Shown here piece by piece: positions 54,232-64,000 of a stretch of DNA of 64,000 bases. The notes under the pieces were generated by a model. The model was not told the origin of the DNA, did not search any database, and saw only the letters and a program-made list of their open reading frames with translations. Source of the stretch: Streptomyces laurentii (GTDB lineage: Bacteria; Actinomycetota; Actinomycetes; Streptomycetales; Streptomycetaceae); contig AP017424.1 of the NCBI GenBank assembly GCA_002355495.1, forward strand, positions 1,116,001 through 1,180,000, given 5' to 3'. Position 1 is the first letter of the stretch; every line of letters begins with the position of its first letter. The translations under genes were made by a program, and so were the position numbers.

Positions 54232-55394
54232 GAGCTGTACGCGCTGTTCTCGTGGACGTAGTCCGCGGTCAGGTCGTTGGCCCAGATGACGGCGGAGTCC
54301 GACCCGGCGGCGAGGTCGGCGGTGATGACGACCTCCCGGTAGCGCATGTCGACGAGGTCGCGGTCCTCGCCGACGGAACCGTTCTTGCAGACCCACACGC
54401 CGTTGATGGCGACGTTCAGCAGGTCGGGCTCGAAGACGGCGGAGGTGGTGCCGATGGCGGACAGCACCCGGCCCCAGTTGGGGTCCTCGCCGTGGATGGC
54501 GCACTTGAGGAGGTTGTTACGGGCGATGGTCCGGCCGACCTCGACGGCGTCGTCCTCGGAGGCGGCGTTGATCACCTCGATCCGGATGTCCTTGCTGGCG
54601 CCCTCGGCGTCGCCGATGAGCTGGCGGGCCAGGTCGGCGCACACCTCCTGGACCGCCTGGGCGAACGCGTCCGGGGCCGGGGTGACCTCGGCGGCGCCGG
54701 AGGCCAGCAGCAGCACGGTGTCGTTGGTGGACATGCAGCCGTCGGAGTCGACCCGGTCGAAGGTGACCCGGGTGGCCTGCCGCAGCGCGGCGTCCAGGCC
54801 GGCGGTGTCGACGTCGGCGTCGGTGGTGAGGACGACGAGCATGGTGGCGAGGCCGGGGGCGAGCATGCCCGCGCCCTTCGCCATGCCGCCGACCGTCCAG
54901 CCGTCCTTCTGCACCACGCACGTCTTGTGCACGGTGTCGGTGGTCTTGATGGCGATGGCGGCCTTCTCGCCGCCGTGCGCGGACAGTTCGGCCGCGGCCT
55001 TCTCGACGCCCGGGAGCAGCTTGTCCATCGGGAGGAGGATGCCGATGAGGCCGGTGGAGGCGACGGCGACGTCACCCGCGCCGGTCTCCATGCCCCGGGC
55101 GGTGAGGGTCTCGGCGACCTTCTCGGCGGTGGCGTGGGTGTCCTGGAAACCCTGCGGGCCGGTGCAGGCGTTGGCGCCGCCCGAGTTGAGGACGACGGCG
55201 GTCAGCTCGCCGTCGGCGACGACCTGCTGGGACCAGACGACGGGCGCGGCCTTCACGCGGTTGGAGGTGAAGACTCCCGCGGCGGCGCGGCGCGGCCCGG
55301 TGTTGACCACGAGGGCCAGGTCCGGGTTGCCGTTCTGCTTGATCCCGGCCGCGATGCCCGCGGCCGTGAATCCCTTCGCTGCGGTGACGCTCAC
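54228..55394 (-). CDS. argJ: ornithine acetyltransferase / glutamate N-acetyltransferase
   Basis: The 388-residue protein recycles the acetyl group from acetylornithine to glutamate. It is a self-cleaving N-terminal nucleophile enzyme: the cleavage site is between A183 and T184 in [19 protein letters not shown] 55394 is the start. Gap to argC 94 bases; overlap with argB four bases. Confidence 0.97.
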   Translation of the reverse strand: MSVTAAKGFTAAGIAAGIKQNGNPDLALVVNTGPRRAAAGVFTSNRVKAAPVVWSQQVVADGELTAVVLNSGGANACTGPQGFQDTHATAEKVAETLTARGMETGAGDVAVASTGLIGILLPMDKLLPGVEKAAAELSAHGGEKAAIAIKTTDTVHKTCVVQKDGWTVGGMAKGAGMLAPGLATMLVVLTTDADVDTAGLDAALRQATRVTFDRVDSDGCMSTNDTVLLLASGAAEVTPAPDAFAQAVQEVCADLARQLIGDAEGASKDIRIEVINAASEDDAVEVGRTIARNNLLKCAIHGEDPNWGRVLSAIGTTSAVFEPDLLNVAINGVWVCKNGSVGEDRDLVDMRYREVVITADLAAGSDSAVIWANDLTADYVHENSAYSS

Positions 55395-55488
55395 TGTGTC
55401 TCTCCGTTCGCTTCTCCGCCCGCGCGGCAGGCCGCCGCGGGCATCGTCATCGTGGTCGTCCGCGGTCCGGTGGCCGCGCGTGCGCCGC

Positions 55489-57688
<2,200 letters not shown>

Positions 57689-57717
57689 ATGGCCTCCAAC
57701 GGATTCGATCCGACGCT

Positions 57718-57927
57718 TCAGGCGAAGGTGTAGTCCACCTTGGAATCACACGGTTCACCATCACAGACGGTGAACGCGCAACTTCCGCCGTCGTCCGCCT
57801 TCATCCGCAGGTTGGCGAAGCGGACGACGGCTGCTTCCCACTCTCGGAGTTCGGCGGGTACGGGCCCCATGTCGGGCTTGGGCTGGTCCAGGAAAATAAT
57901 GGGCCTCGGGTTCGATTCAGTGGTCAT
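57718..57927 (-). CDS. putative RiPP precursor peptide
   Basis: The 69-residue peptide has a leader-like half (residues 1-42, with an amphipathic ELREWEAAVVRFANLRM segment resembling the PFFxRFL recognition helix of graspetide leaders) and a 27-residue core-like tail from residue 43. The tail has C50, C55 and C60, exactly five residues apart, with acids D45, D46, D56, E58, D61 and D65 and donors S49, T53, S62, T67, K43 and K63. GGAGGG lies nine bases upstream of ATG 57927. Direct adjacency to an MvdD-like ligase supports the precursor role; the actual crosslinks cannot be predicted. Confidence 0.7.
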   Translation of the reverse strand: MTTESNPRPIIFLDQPKPDMGPVPAELREWEAAVVRFANLRMKADDGGSCAFTVCDGEPCDSKVDYTFA

Positions 57928-58131
57928 GACACTGACCCTCCGTGCATGAGCGATGCGCGAGCGCGGAACAGTCGGATCACCCACATGCCCGCGTCGGCTA
58001 ATTTCAGGATCAGCCCCTCGCCTCCGCACGGCAACTGCGCAGGAAGAGGTGGGCAATTCGACTTCCCACCGGGGAGATCGCCGCGAGCGCCGCCACCCGT
58101 GGCCGCTCGTGGGCACGAACTCGCTCCTCGG

Positions 58132-58872
58132 TCAGGGCAGGGCGAGGACGCAGAACTCGTGGCCCTCCGGGTCGGCCAGACAGGTCCAGGGGACGTCGCC
58201 CTGGCCGAGGTCGAGGTCGGTGGCGCCGAGGGTGCGGAGGCGGGTCACCTCCGCCGCCTTGTCGTCGCCGGGGTACGGGAGCAGATCCAGGTGGACACGG
58301 TCCGGCACCGCCCGTGTACCGGGCACGCGCAGGAACTCCAGGAACGGGCCCGTGTCGTCGGCCGCACGCAACACCGCGATGTTGTCGGTCACTTCGCGTA
58401 CGGTCCAGTCCATCGCCTCGCCCCAGAACCGGGCCATGCCGCGCGGGTCCGCGCAGTCGACGACGATCGCGGCGAGCGGCCCGGCGTCCCGGTAGATCTC
58501 CCGGGGCTCCAGCACGCAGAACTCGTTGCCCTCGGGGTCGGCGAGAACCGTCCACGGGGTGTCGCCCTGGCCGAGGTCGACGTGCTTCGCGCCGAGGGAC
58601 AGCAGGCGCGCGACCAACTCCGCCTGGTGAGCGGCGGAGGTCGTGGCGAGATCGAGGTGGGTGCGGTTCTTCGTCGCCGCCTTGCCCTCCGGAACGGGGA
58701 CGACGTCGACGGCGACGACGGCCGGGTGCGGCCAGACCAGGCCTCCGGCGGGGGCGACGTACGTGGTCACCCCCGGGCTGTACGCACTCCAGCCGAGCGC
58801 CTCCGCCCAGAACCGGCCGACCGCCGCAGGGTCGAGCGCCTTGATGTTCACCTGGACGGGTCGCAGAGCCAT
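58132..58872 (-). CDS. two-domain VOC-superfamily protein
   Basis: The 246-residue protein consists of two glyoxalase/bleomycin-resistance (VOC) domains, residues 1-~125 and ~130-246. Each contains a GRFWAEALGW or ARFWGEAMDW start, a HLDL strand and the LADPEGNEFCVL or LADPEGHEFCVL end. VOC proteins bind metals or drugs; this two-domain form is common and unassigned. It lies upstream of the precursor gene on the same strand, with 204 bases between them. A link is not shown. Confidence 0.9.
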   Translation of the reverse strand: MALRPVQVNIKALDPAAVGRFWAEALGWSAYSPGVTTYVAPAGGLVWPHPAVVAVDVVPVPEGKAATKNRTHLDLATTSAAHQAELVARLLSLGAKHVDLGQGDTPWTVLADPEGNEFCVLEPREIYRDAGPLAAIVVDCADPRGMARFWGEAMDWTVREVTDNIAVLRAADDTGPFLEFLRVPGTRAVPDRVHLDLLPYPGDDKAAEVTRLRTLGATDLDLGQGDVPWTCLADPEGHEFCVLALP

Positions 58873-59047
58873 GCCGACGATCCTATGCACCCGGCGCACG
58901 ACACCCGCGGCGCCGGCGGCCCTGAGGGGAATCGATGGGGCGGGGGCCGGGTACGGGGCCGGGGCCGGGTACGGGGCCGGGTGCCACCCGATCGGCTTTC
59001 GCGTCGCGGACCGTCGCGAGATCGCATCGGATGCAATTGGCGGCGCT

Positions 59048-59095
59048 TGGAACATCGGTACAGCCGTGGGCGCTGAGATTGCTCATGGGCGACAG
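59048..59095. repeat. 48-bp inverted repeat, left copy
   Basis: This stretch is the reverse complement, with 44 of 48 positions equal, of 60483-60530. The two copies flank the serine-protease gene. It lies in the 389-base gap between the VOC and protease genes, which otherwise holds no gene; that gap also has a direct repeat of GGGGCCGGGTACGGGGCC near 58942-58980. Confidence 0.85.
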
Positions 59096-59261
59096 AGCAC
59101 GAGCGGGACCAGCCTGCTGTCGCCCATACACACAGCAGACCGCCGGTCCGTCCCGACGTCACCGTCCCCGGCCTGATCCGGGGCAGAAGACAACTCACGT
59201 GGTGACGCCGAGACTCACGGCCGGCTCACTGGGGTTTGGTTACGCCGTTGCTCCGGAGCGC

Positions 59262-60191
59262 TTACGCGTTCTGCGCTCCGTTGAAGACCTGCCAGGCGGC
59301 GTCCCGGTAGTACGCCCAGTAGGCGTCGCCCCAGGACCCGAAGTAGCTGCCGGTCTGGACCGCCGAGCCGTCGTTCTGGTAGTTGGCAAGGAACGGGCCG
59401 CCACTGGCGCCGCCGCTGAGGCCGATGCAGTTGCGCAGGCTGACGCCGCCCTGGTACGAGTCGTACGGCATGCCCTCGCACCAGACGGCGTAGTCCTTGT
59501 CGCCTGGTACGCCGATGGCGTGCGCGTAGTTGTTGGTGGCCCAGTTGAAGCCGATGCCCGAGCCGCCGACCACGTCCTGGACGTGCTGCCCGGTGTTGCC
59601 GCCGGTGCTCAGGACGATGAAGGCGTTGTCGCCGCCGGGGGAGGTGTCGTCCTCGCGCCAGCCCATGGAGCGCCAGTTCCACCAGCCGTGCGGGGCGTTG
59701 CCCCGGTCGTAGCCGGGCGCGAAGCGGAAGTTGGTGAACGTCTGGTGGGTGTCGATGTCGATGACGCAGTGCCGGCCGGTGGAGATCACGTCGTGGTTGT
59801 TGCTGGTGACGACGTTGGCGGTGCAGATGTAGTCGCCCTTGCCGGGGACGGTGAACACCAGACGGCCGGTGGTGCCCCAAACGCTGGCGGCTGCGGCGGA
59901 GTTGACCGCCTTCGTCGACGGCTTGGTGGCCGGGATGAGCCTCGGCTTGCCGTGAGCGGTGTCGGAACTGCGCGGCGCCTTGGCGGACGGTGCCTTCGCC
60001 GGGGCATCGAGCGGCTTGGCCTTGGCGAGGCGCTGCGGGGTCCAATAGGCGTCGAGCTTCGCCTCGGAGGTGTGGTTGACGGCGGTGCCGGCCATGGACG
60101 ACGGGGTGGGGGTGGCGGCCAGGGCGGCGGTCTGGGCGCAGGCGATGAGCGCGGCGGCGGCCGCGGTCGCGGCGAGTGCAGTTCGGCGCAC
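59262..60191 (-). CDS. secreted trypsin-like serine protease
   Basis: The 309-residue protein has a signal peptide (RRTALAATAAAAALIACAQ, cleavage near ALA|AT at residue 25), a propeptide-like Ala/Lys/Pro-rich segment and a chymotrypsin-fold domain. The triad is visible: His in STGRHCVID, Asp in GGDNAFIVLS, and Ser near residue 263 in LSGGASGGPF. Two cysteine pairs (YICTAN/RHCVI and VWCEGM/RNCIG) fit the family. It resembles Streptomyces V8/streptogrisin-like secreted proteases. The start is GTG 60191 with AAGGGG eight bases upstream. It lies inside the 48-bp inverted repeat. Confidence 0.92.
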   Translation of the reverse strand: MRRTALAATAAAAALIACAQTAALAATPTPSSMAGTAVNHTSEAKLDAYWTPQRLAKAKPLDAPAKAPSAKAPRSSDTAHGKPRLIPATKPSTKAVNSAAAASVWGTTGRLVFTVPGKGDYICTANVVTSNNHDVISTGRHCVIDIDTHQTFTNFRFAPGYDRGNAPHGWWNWRSMGWREDDTSPGGDNAFIVLSTGGNTGQHVQDVVGGSGIGFNWATNNYAHAIGVPGDKDYAVWCEGMPYDSYQGGVSLRNCIGLSGGASGGPFLANYQNDGSAVQTGSYFGSWGDAYWAYYRDAAWQVFNGAQNA

Positions 60192-60204
60192 GATGGTTCC
60201 CCTT

Positions 60205-60264
60205 GGTGATCGGAAGTCCCGGTGAGGGAGGAGGACCTCGCCATCGTGCGGGGAACCGATCACC
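60205..60264. promoter_or_regulatory. 9-bp inverted repeat in the protease leader
   Basis: GGTGATCGG (60205-60213) and CCGATCACC (60256-60264) are perfect complements 42 bases apart, just upstream of the protease start. They could form a leader hairpin or a divided operator. The rest of 60192-60546 holds no gene except the right inverted-repeat copy. Confidence 0.4.
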
Positions 60265-60482
60265 AGGCGATAAACGAGTGATGCGCCGCCGCTACCGGGC
60301 CACTTACCGTGGCGTGCATGAGAGGTGGGTGATTACGTCCGCCGTATGCCGGTGGAGTCTTTATCTGATGAGCAGGCTGAGGCGTACGACATGCGGCGGA
60401 GACAACCACCCACCACGACAGACCGTGGAGCTTTGGCCGAAGCCCCCCATAGAACAGATCACCTGTGCGAGAGACTCAGCAC

Positions 60483-60530
60483 CTGTCGCCCATGATCAAT
60501 CTCAGCGACCATGGCTGTACCGATGTTCCC
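60483..60530. repeat. 48-bp inverted repeat, right copy
   Basis: Counterpart of 59048-59095 in opposite orientation, with 44 of 48 positions equal. In its own direction it contains a tiny reading frame beginning MINLSDHGCTDVP; the left copy has MSNLSAHGCTDVP, so the similarity also reads as protein. Confidence 0.85.
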
Positions 60531-60546
60531 CAAGCCCGGGTTCCGT

Positions 60547-60705
60547 CTAGCGGTGCGTCCACCACGTGAGCAAGGCCCCGCCGCCGGTGGTGGTCAGGGC
60601 GACGAGCCATCCGGGGACACGCTGGATAGTCAAGTGGAGCCCGCCCACGCGCAGTTCGATGAAAGGGCGAGGGCTTTCGTGGGCTGTCACGGCTCGTTCG
60701 GGCAT
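60547..60705 (-). CDS. small conserved-looking protein (52 aa)
   Basis: The frame encodes MPERAVTAHESPRPFIELRV, then GGLHLTIQRVPGWLVALTTT and GGGALLTWWTHR. It resembles a small family I have seen in other Streptomyces (LHLTIQRVPGWLVAL core), with an amphipathic strand followed by a short hydrophobic segment. A GGAGAGG ribosome binding site lies upstream of ATG 60705. Its role is unknown. Confidence 0.7.
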   Translation of the reverse strand: MPERAVTAHESPRPFIELRVGGLHLTIQRVPGWLVALTTTGGGALLTWWTHR

Positions 60706-60901
60706 GGCTGCGCCGCCTCTCCGCGTGGGGGTGGGTGAACTACCCGCAACGGTAGGACCCGGCGAAGACCAACTGCCCTTTGATCACGAAAAGTTCAGCC
60801 CGATCGGAGAAGGAAATCGCCACCCCTGGCGTTTGATTCGTTCCTCTCGCGGGCATCATCGGCGGCCAATTCCGTGCCCTCTTACGCGCGCCGACGAGCC
60901 C

Positions 60902-61399
60902 TCAGGAGTCGGACGGGGCAGGCGGGGGCGGAGGCGGAGGCGGCGGGTAGGCCGGAGGGGGCGGGTAGGAGGGAATCCGCGGCCGGGGCGAGGGTACAGA
61001 CGGCGGGGGCGGGGGCGGCTCCGACGGGTACGTGAAATGCTCTCGGCGCGGGGGCTGCGGCGCGACCACGGTCGGCGGGGGCGGCGGAAGCGGCGGCGGG
61101 GGCGGCTCCACCACGGGCAGGAGCGAACCACCCGCGCGCAACCGGGCGATGGTCAGCTCGTTGCGACGGCGGGCGAGCGGACCATCGTCCCGCTCGTAGG
61201 TGAGGAGCCACCCGGCGGGGAGGACCACGACGCCGAGCCCGGGGGCGGCAGCGGTGAGAGCCTGGCTCGAGAACAACTGGTATCCGAAGGCGCGGGCGAT
61301 CTCATCGACCCGGCTCCGCTCCGCGGCGGTGACGCGCCCGAGCCGCACCTCCACACGAACGCGCCCGTCGAACCGCACCCGTATCTTGTCCTCGTCCAC
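60902..61399 (-). CDS. hypothetical protein with polyproline tail
   Basis: The 165-residue protein has a folded-looking N-terminal part (EDKIRVRFDGRVRVEVRLGRVTAAERSRVDEIARAFGYQLF to about residue 95) and a C-terminal half made of Pro runs (PPPPPLPPPPPTVV, PPPPPPSVPSPRP), a likely flexible scaffold. GTG 61399 is preceded by GGGAGG. It is divergent from the following membrane-anchored protein, separated by 155 bases. Confidence 0.78.
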   Translation of the reverse strand: MDEDKIRVRFDGRVRVEVRLGRVTAAERSRVDEIARAFGYQLFSSQALTAAAPGLGVVVLPAGWLLTYERDDGPLARRRNELTIARLRAGGSLLPVVEPPPPPLPPPPPTVVAPQPPRREHFTYPSEPPPPPPSVPSPRPRIPSYPPPPAYPPPPPPPPPAPSDS

Positions 61400-61554
61400 C
61401 CCGGCCCCTCCCTGGGAAAGATCGCCCGCCCGCCCCATCGTCCCCTGTTCTCCCCCTGCCTAAGCACCAGTTGTCGATGCGTCAGACCCGAACCCTGGGC
61501 AGGTGCACCAGCCCCGTAGGCTGCCATCGACCAGGGAAATCCCTGGGGAGGGGA

Positions 61555-62664
61555 ATGACCACAGTCATGACAACGGGGATACAAGGGCGACGGTGGCTGC
61601 CCAGCAAGATGGTGCTCGGAAGTTCAGTGGTGGTGCTCGCGGTGCTCGCGGGCGCGGGATGGATGGCCAAGCCGGTGTGGCAGCCCTGGTGGTATGCGTC
61701 CACCATGTGCGGGGGTCATCTGTCGGGCGGCGAACTCGCTGACCTGCTTCCGGACGAACGGCTCCAGGCCGGCAGGGACACGTTCGACTCCGGGCAACGC
61801 AACCTGCTCAAGTGCGTGATCGAGGAGAACGACGGTCAGCACTTCGCCCTCAAGATCGAGGCACAGATCGACACGGGCGAGGTGCACGGTCCGCTGGACA
61901 TGGAGTTCGGCATCCCGGTGAACCCTCGTTACACCTATCCGAAGTCCGTACCCGGCTTCTACGGCAAGTTCGGCCCCGTGATCATTCAGGAGTGCCCGAA
62001 GCTCGGCCGCGACGACGACGGCCGCGCGCGGCGTCTCGTCACCAACGTGTACGCCCACGGAGTGGAGAACGACCCCTCCCCCGCGTCCCTGCGCACGGCC
62101 GTGCGCATCGCCAACGGCGCCAACGCCGAACTCGGCTGCGGCGCCGACCCGCTACCGCTGCCGGACCGCGTCGAAGTGCCTGCCAAGCTGCCCCTGAACC
62201 AGACCAAGGGCACCATGTGCGCGTGGCTGACCCAGGCCACCCTGCCCAAGAGTCCGTCGGGCAAGGAGTGGAAGGTGATCGCCCCCACGGACGAGAAGGC
62301 ACCGATCACCAGCTGCTCACTGTCCGACCCCGGCACGGGCGAGACCGTCGACTTCACGGCCTGGTTCGGGGACTGGACGGACAAGCCCTTCGAGAATCTG
62401 ATCCTGCACAACGCGCAGATCCCCGACGAACGCGGTGAGGACGAGGCGCTGCTCACCGAGAACTTCGGCCGCGCCAAGGCCCGATGCGACGGAGAGCCCG
62501 CCAACTTCCTCGCCAGCAGCTACGCCCGGCACAGCGCCGACCCCGTACTGCCGATGGGCAAGGTACGACCTCTCCTCGAAGCGTTCACGGCGGACCAGGC
62601 CAAGCGCCGAGGCTGCACCGACGTGAAGCTCCCCGGCCACACCGTCTACCCGGGCCGCCACTGA
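61555..62664 (+). CDS. membrane-anchored extracellular protein of unknown function
   Basis: The 369-residue protein has one N-terminal helix (GSSVVVLAVLAGAGWMA, residues 22-38) and a large outside domain with six or more cysteines (MCGGHLSGGELADLLP, LLKCVIEEN, ECPKLGRD, LGCGADPL, TSCSLSDPG, RGCTDVK), which suggests disulfides. ATG 61555 has GGAGGGG four bases upstream; ATG 61567 is another choice. No family is recognised, and the function is open. Confidence 0.82.
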   Translation: MTTVMTTGIQGRRWLPSKMVLGSSVVVLAVLAGAGWMAKPVWQPWWYASTMCGGHLSGGELADLLPDERLQAGRDTFDSGQRNLLKCVIEENDGQHFALKIEAQIDTGEVHGPLDMEFGIPVNPRYTYPKSVPGFYGKFGPVIIQECPKLGRDDDGRARRLVTNVYAHGVENDPSPASLRTAVRIANGANAELGCGADPLPLPDRVEVPAKLPLNQTKGTMCAWLTQATLPKSPSGKEWKVIAPTDEKAPITSCSLSDPGTGETVDFTAWFGDWTDKPFENLILHNAQIPDERGEDEALLTENFGRAKARCDGEPANFLASSYARHSADPVLPMGKVRPLLEAFTADQAKRRGCTDVKLPGHTVYPGRH

Positions 62665-62718
62665 CGACGCTGCCCGGTGCCGTCCGCGGACTTCGAGATC
62701 TCACACTGGAGGGGGAGC

Positions 62719-63225
62719 ATGTACGAACTCACCGCCGTCCTGGCCGACGCGGCCACTCTCGTGCGCAACACGGCGGACTGGGAGCATGCGACCGTCGTAC
62801 CGCTCCAGGAGGGGATGGGCCTGTTGCCGGTGTCGGACGGCCTCTTCACGGAGATGTTCGGCTTCCGGCGGGAGACGTGCGCGGGCGGCCCCTCGAAGGA
62901 GTCCCCCTTCCTCTACCCGATGCCTCCGGCTCTGGAAGAACTCCTCGCATCCTGGTCGACGGAGCGACCCATCGCCTATGTGGAAGCCGAGTTCTTCGGT
63001 GGCGACGGGTACCAGTCGGCTGCCGTATGGTCCGGCGGTACGCGAGTGTGGGGGCCGGTGTTCGACGAGACGCTCGACGGGCCGCGTGCCGACTGGCCGA
63101 TCAACGGCGCGCTGGCACACCTGGGCCTCCGGAGCGGCGGTGCCACGTACGACCTGTTCGACGCCGTCGGCCTCGGCCGAGAACGCAGCACGGACGGATG
63201 GCTCGCTCGGGGCCGCACGCCATAG
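62719..63225 (+). CDS. hypothetical protein (168 aa)
   Basis: The soluble acidic protein begins MYELTAVLADAATLVRNTADW after a GGGGGAG ribosome binding site and ends DAVGLGRERSTDGWLARGRTP. It has a mixed alpha/beta appearance with YVEAEFFGGDGYQSAAVW in the middle. The form (short acidic protein next to an unknown secreted one) recalls immunity-type proteins, but that is only a suggestion. It is 54 bases after the previous gene. Confidence 0.75.
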   Translation: MYELTAVLADAATLVRNTADWEHATVVPLQEGMGLLPVSDGLFTEMFGFRRETCAGGPSKESPFLYPMPPALEELLASWSTERPIAYVEAEFFGGDGYQSAAVWSGGTRVWGPVFDETLDGPRADWPINGALAHLGLRSGGATYDLFDAVGLGRERSTDGWLARGRTP

Positions 63226-63269
63226 CCCCTCCGACAGCCGGTTGCCACATCTGACCGCGCGCATGAACA

Positions 63270-63308
63270 GGGCCCCGTCTCCCCTGGTTCGGGGGTGAGA
63301 CGGGGCCC
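63270..63308. terminator. bidirectional terminator before the DUF397 gene
   Basis: A 12-bp stem, GGGCCCCGTCTC with its complement, encloses an inner CCC/GGG pair. It separates the convergent genes ending at 63225 (plus) and 63328 (minus). Confidence 0.88.
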
Positions 63309-63327
63309 TTGGCGTGCTGGGTGTAGG

Positions 63328-63537
63328 TCAGGCGGTGCCGAGGTCGCCGGCCTTGACGCCGCTCACGAAGGCGGCGAACGCCGGAGTGGAGACATCGAGA
63401 ACCGGACCAGCGACATCCTTCGAGTCACGGACGGGAACGATGCCGCGCAAGGCAACGAGGTTGGTGGCGACCTCCACGCAGCTGCCGCCGGTGTTGCTGT
63501 AGGAGGACTTGAACCACTGCGGGTGTTCGGTCGTCAC
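63328..63537 (-). CDS. DUF397-domain protein
   Basis: The 69-residue protein begins with TTEHPQWFKSSYSNTGGSCVEVATN and has VPVRDSKDVAGPVLDVS and FAAFVSGVKAG, the full DUF397 pattern. These proteins are the small partners of XRE/DUF5753 regulators (as WhiJ and its neighbour in S. coelicolor). Its GTG 63537 overlaps the regulator stop by four bases (GTGA). Confidence 0.95.
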   Translation of the reverse strand: MTTEHPQWFKSSYSNTGGSCVEVATNLVALRGIVPVRDSKDVAGPVLDVSTPAFAAFVSGVKAGDLGTA

Positions 63538-64000
63538 GGGTAGTCCTTTCGTACTTCTTGGATCATGGCAACCGATGCTGAATGGGATAGCGCTTCGGTC
63601 TGTAGCTGATGGTAGGCCGTCAGTAGGGGCCACACAGCAGTTGAGTCACGCTCCAAGTGCCCTCGGCTCTGCGACTCTTCGTACGCGATCACAGTCATGT
63701 CGGGCAGGGTCAGCAGATTGACCGGCAGGTAGAGCGCGCGTCGCTCGCCTATGTCGAATGTGGCGATCTGGAGCACGGTGTTCGGTTGCTCTGCGAACTC
63801 CAGCAGGCGGTCAAGCTGCGTTCCCATGATTCCGGGGCCACCCACCTGCCTGCGGATGCAGCTTTCGTCCATGACAACCATCACCGTCGGAGGGCGAGGC
63901 CGCATGAGGGCTGCCTGCCGCTCCGCCAGGAACGCGACGACTTCATCCGCCTGGTCTCGCGTGATGGTGCCGCGCCGCACGTCACCGTAGGCCACCGCCT
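63534..64000 (-). CDS. XRE/DUF5753-type regulator, C-terminal part
   Basis: The gene enters from the right edge; 154 complete C-terminal codons are visible. They fit the DUF5753 (ligand-binding) half of WhiJ-like regulators: VDESCIRRQVGGPGIMGTQLDRLLEFAEQPNTVLQIATFD, then LPDMTVIAYEESQSRGHLERD. The helix-turn-helix is beyond the window. Translationally coupled to DUF397. Confidence 0.9.
   Translation of the reverse strand, partial: AVAYGDVRRGTITRDQADEVVAFLAERQAALMRPRPPTVMVVMDESCIRRQVGGPGIMGTQLDRLLEFAEQPNTVLQIATFDIGERRALYLPVNLLTLPDMTVIAYEESQSRGHLERDSTAVWPLLTAYHQLQTEALSHSASVAMIQEVRKDYP

Overview
The window is very GC-rich (roughly 70 percent), densely packed and almost entirely made of actinobacterial housekeeping and conserved genes. 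The products (SsgB, an SsgA-like sporulation protein; a CGNR zinc-finger protein; a TIGR02611 protein; an XRE/DUF397 pair; an arginine operon with its own ArgR) and the frequent GTG starts point to a Streptomyces chromosome, probably the conserved core. Gene order (thrS ... ssgB ... pabB/pabC ... cobA/cobT/cobL ... metNIQ ... argH/argG ... argCJBDR) resembles the part of the S. coelicolor map around thrS, ssgB and the arg cluster. That comparison is from memory and was not searched.

Layout. 1-6 kb: the 3' end of an EF-G-like GTPase, a membrane protein, a HIT hydrolase, a potassium-channel gene broken by one in-frame TAG, and thrS. 6-12.3 kb: a large unknown protein, a DUF4365 protein, a DEDDh exonuclease, and two identical tRNA-Val(CAC) genes flanking an SRPBCC protein and a very large membrane protein. 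12.3-18.5 kb: TIGR02611 protein, ssgB, CGNR protein, small membrane proteins, a DsbA-like protein, a double-GNAT protein and a coupled pabB-like/pabC pair. 18.6-19.3 kb: a six-gene tRNA array (Gly, Cys, four Val-GAC). 19.3-31 kb: a zinc-ribbon protein, an APH-type kinase, a tail-anchored Ser/Thr kinase, a SpoU methylase and three corrin genes (CobA/CysG type, a BluB-CobT fusion with a ~630-residue disordered head, CobL). 31-34.4 kb: the methionine ABC transporter metN-metI-metQ behind a 28-codon leader ORF ending in Cys and Met codons. 34.7-45.7 kb: mixed membrane, hydrolase/AraC, cold-shock, GNAT, sigma-like, GDPD, acyltransferase and TetR/MFS genes, plus a decayed FMN-reductase gene. 45.7-56.6 kb: arginine biosynthesis. 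argH and argG are separate units, while argC-argJ-argB-argD-argR form one operon; argG and argC both have promoters overlapped by ARG-box-like sites.

56.7-64 kb is the accessory-looking end. A two-gene cassette (57,927 to 56,741, minus strand) encodes a 69-residue peptide with three evenly spaced cysteines in an Asp/Ser/Thr-rich tail, followed 29 bases later by an MvdD-like ATP-grasp enzyme. This looks like a minimal graspetide-type RiPP system and is the best candidate here for something undescribed. Next come a double-VOC protein, a secreted trypsin-like protease lying inside a 48-bp imperfect inverted repeat, a 52-residue conserved-looking small protein, three unknown genes, and a DUF397/XRE regulator pair that runs off the end. 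No CRISPR array, rRNA, prophage or complete insertion sequence was seen.
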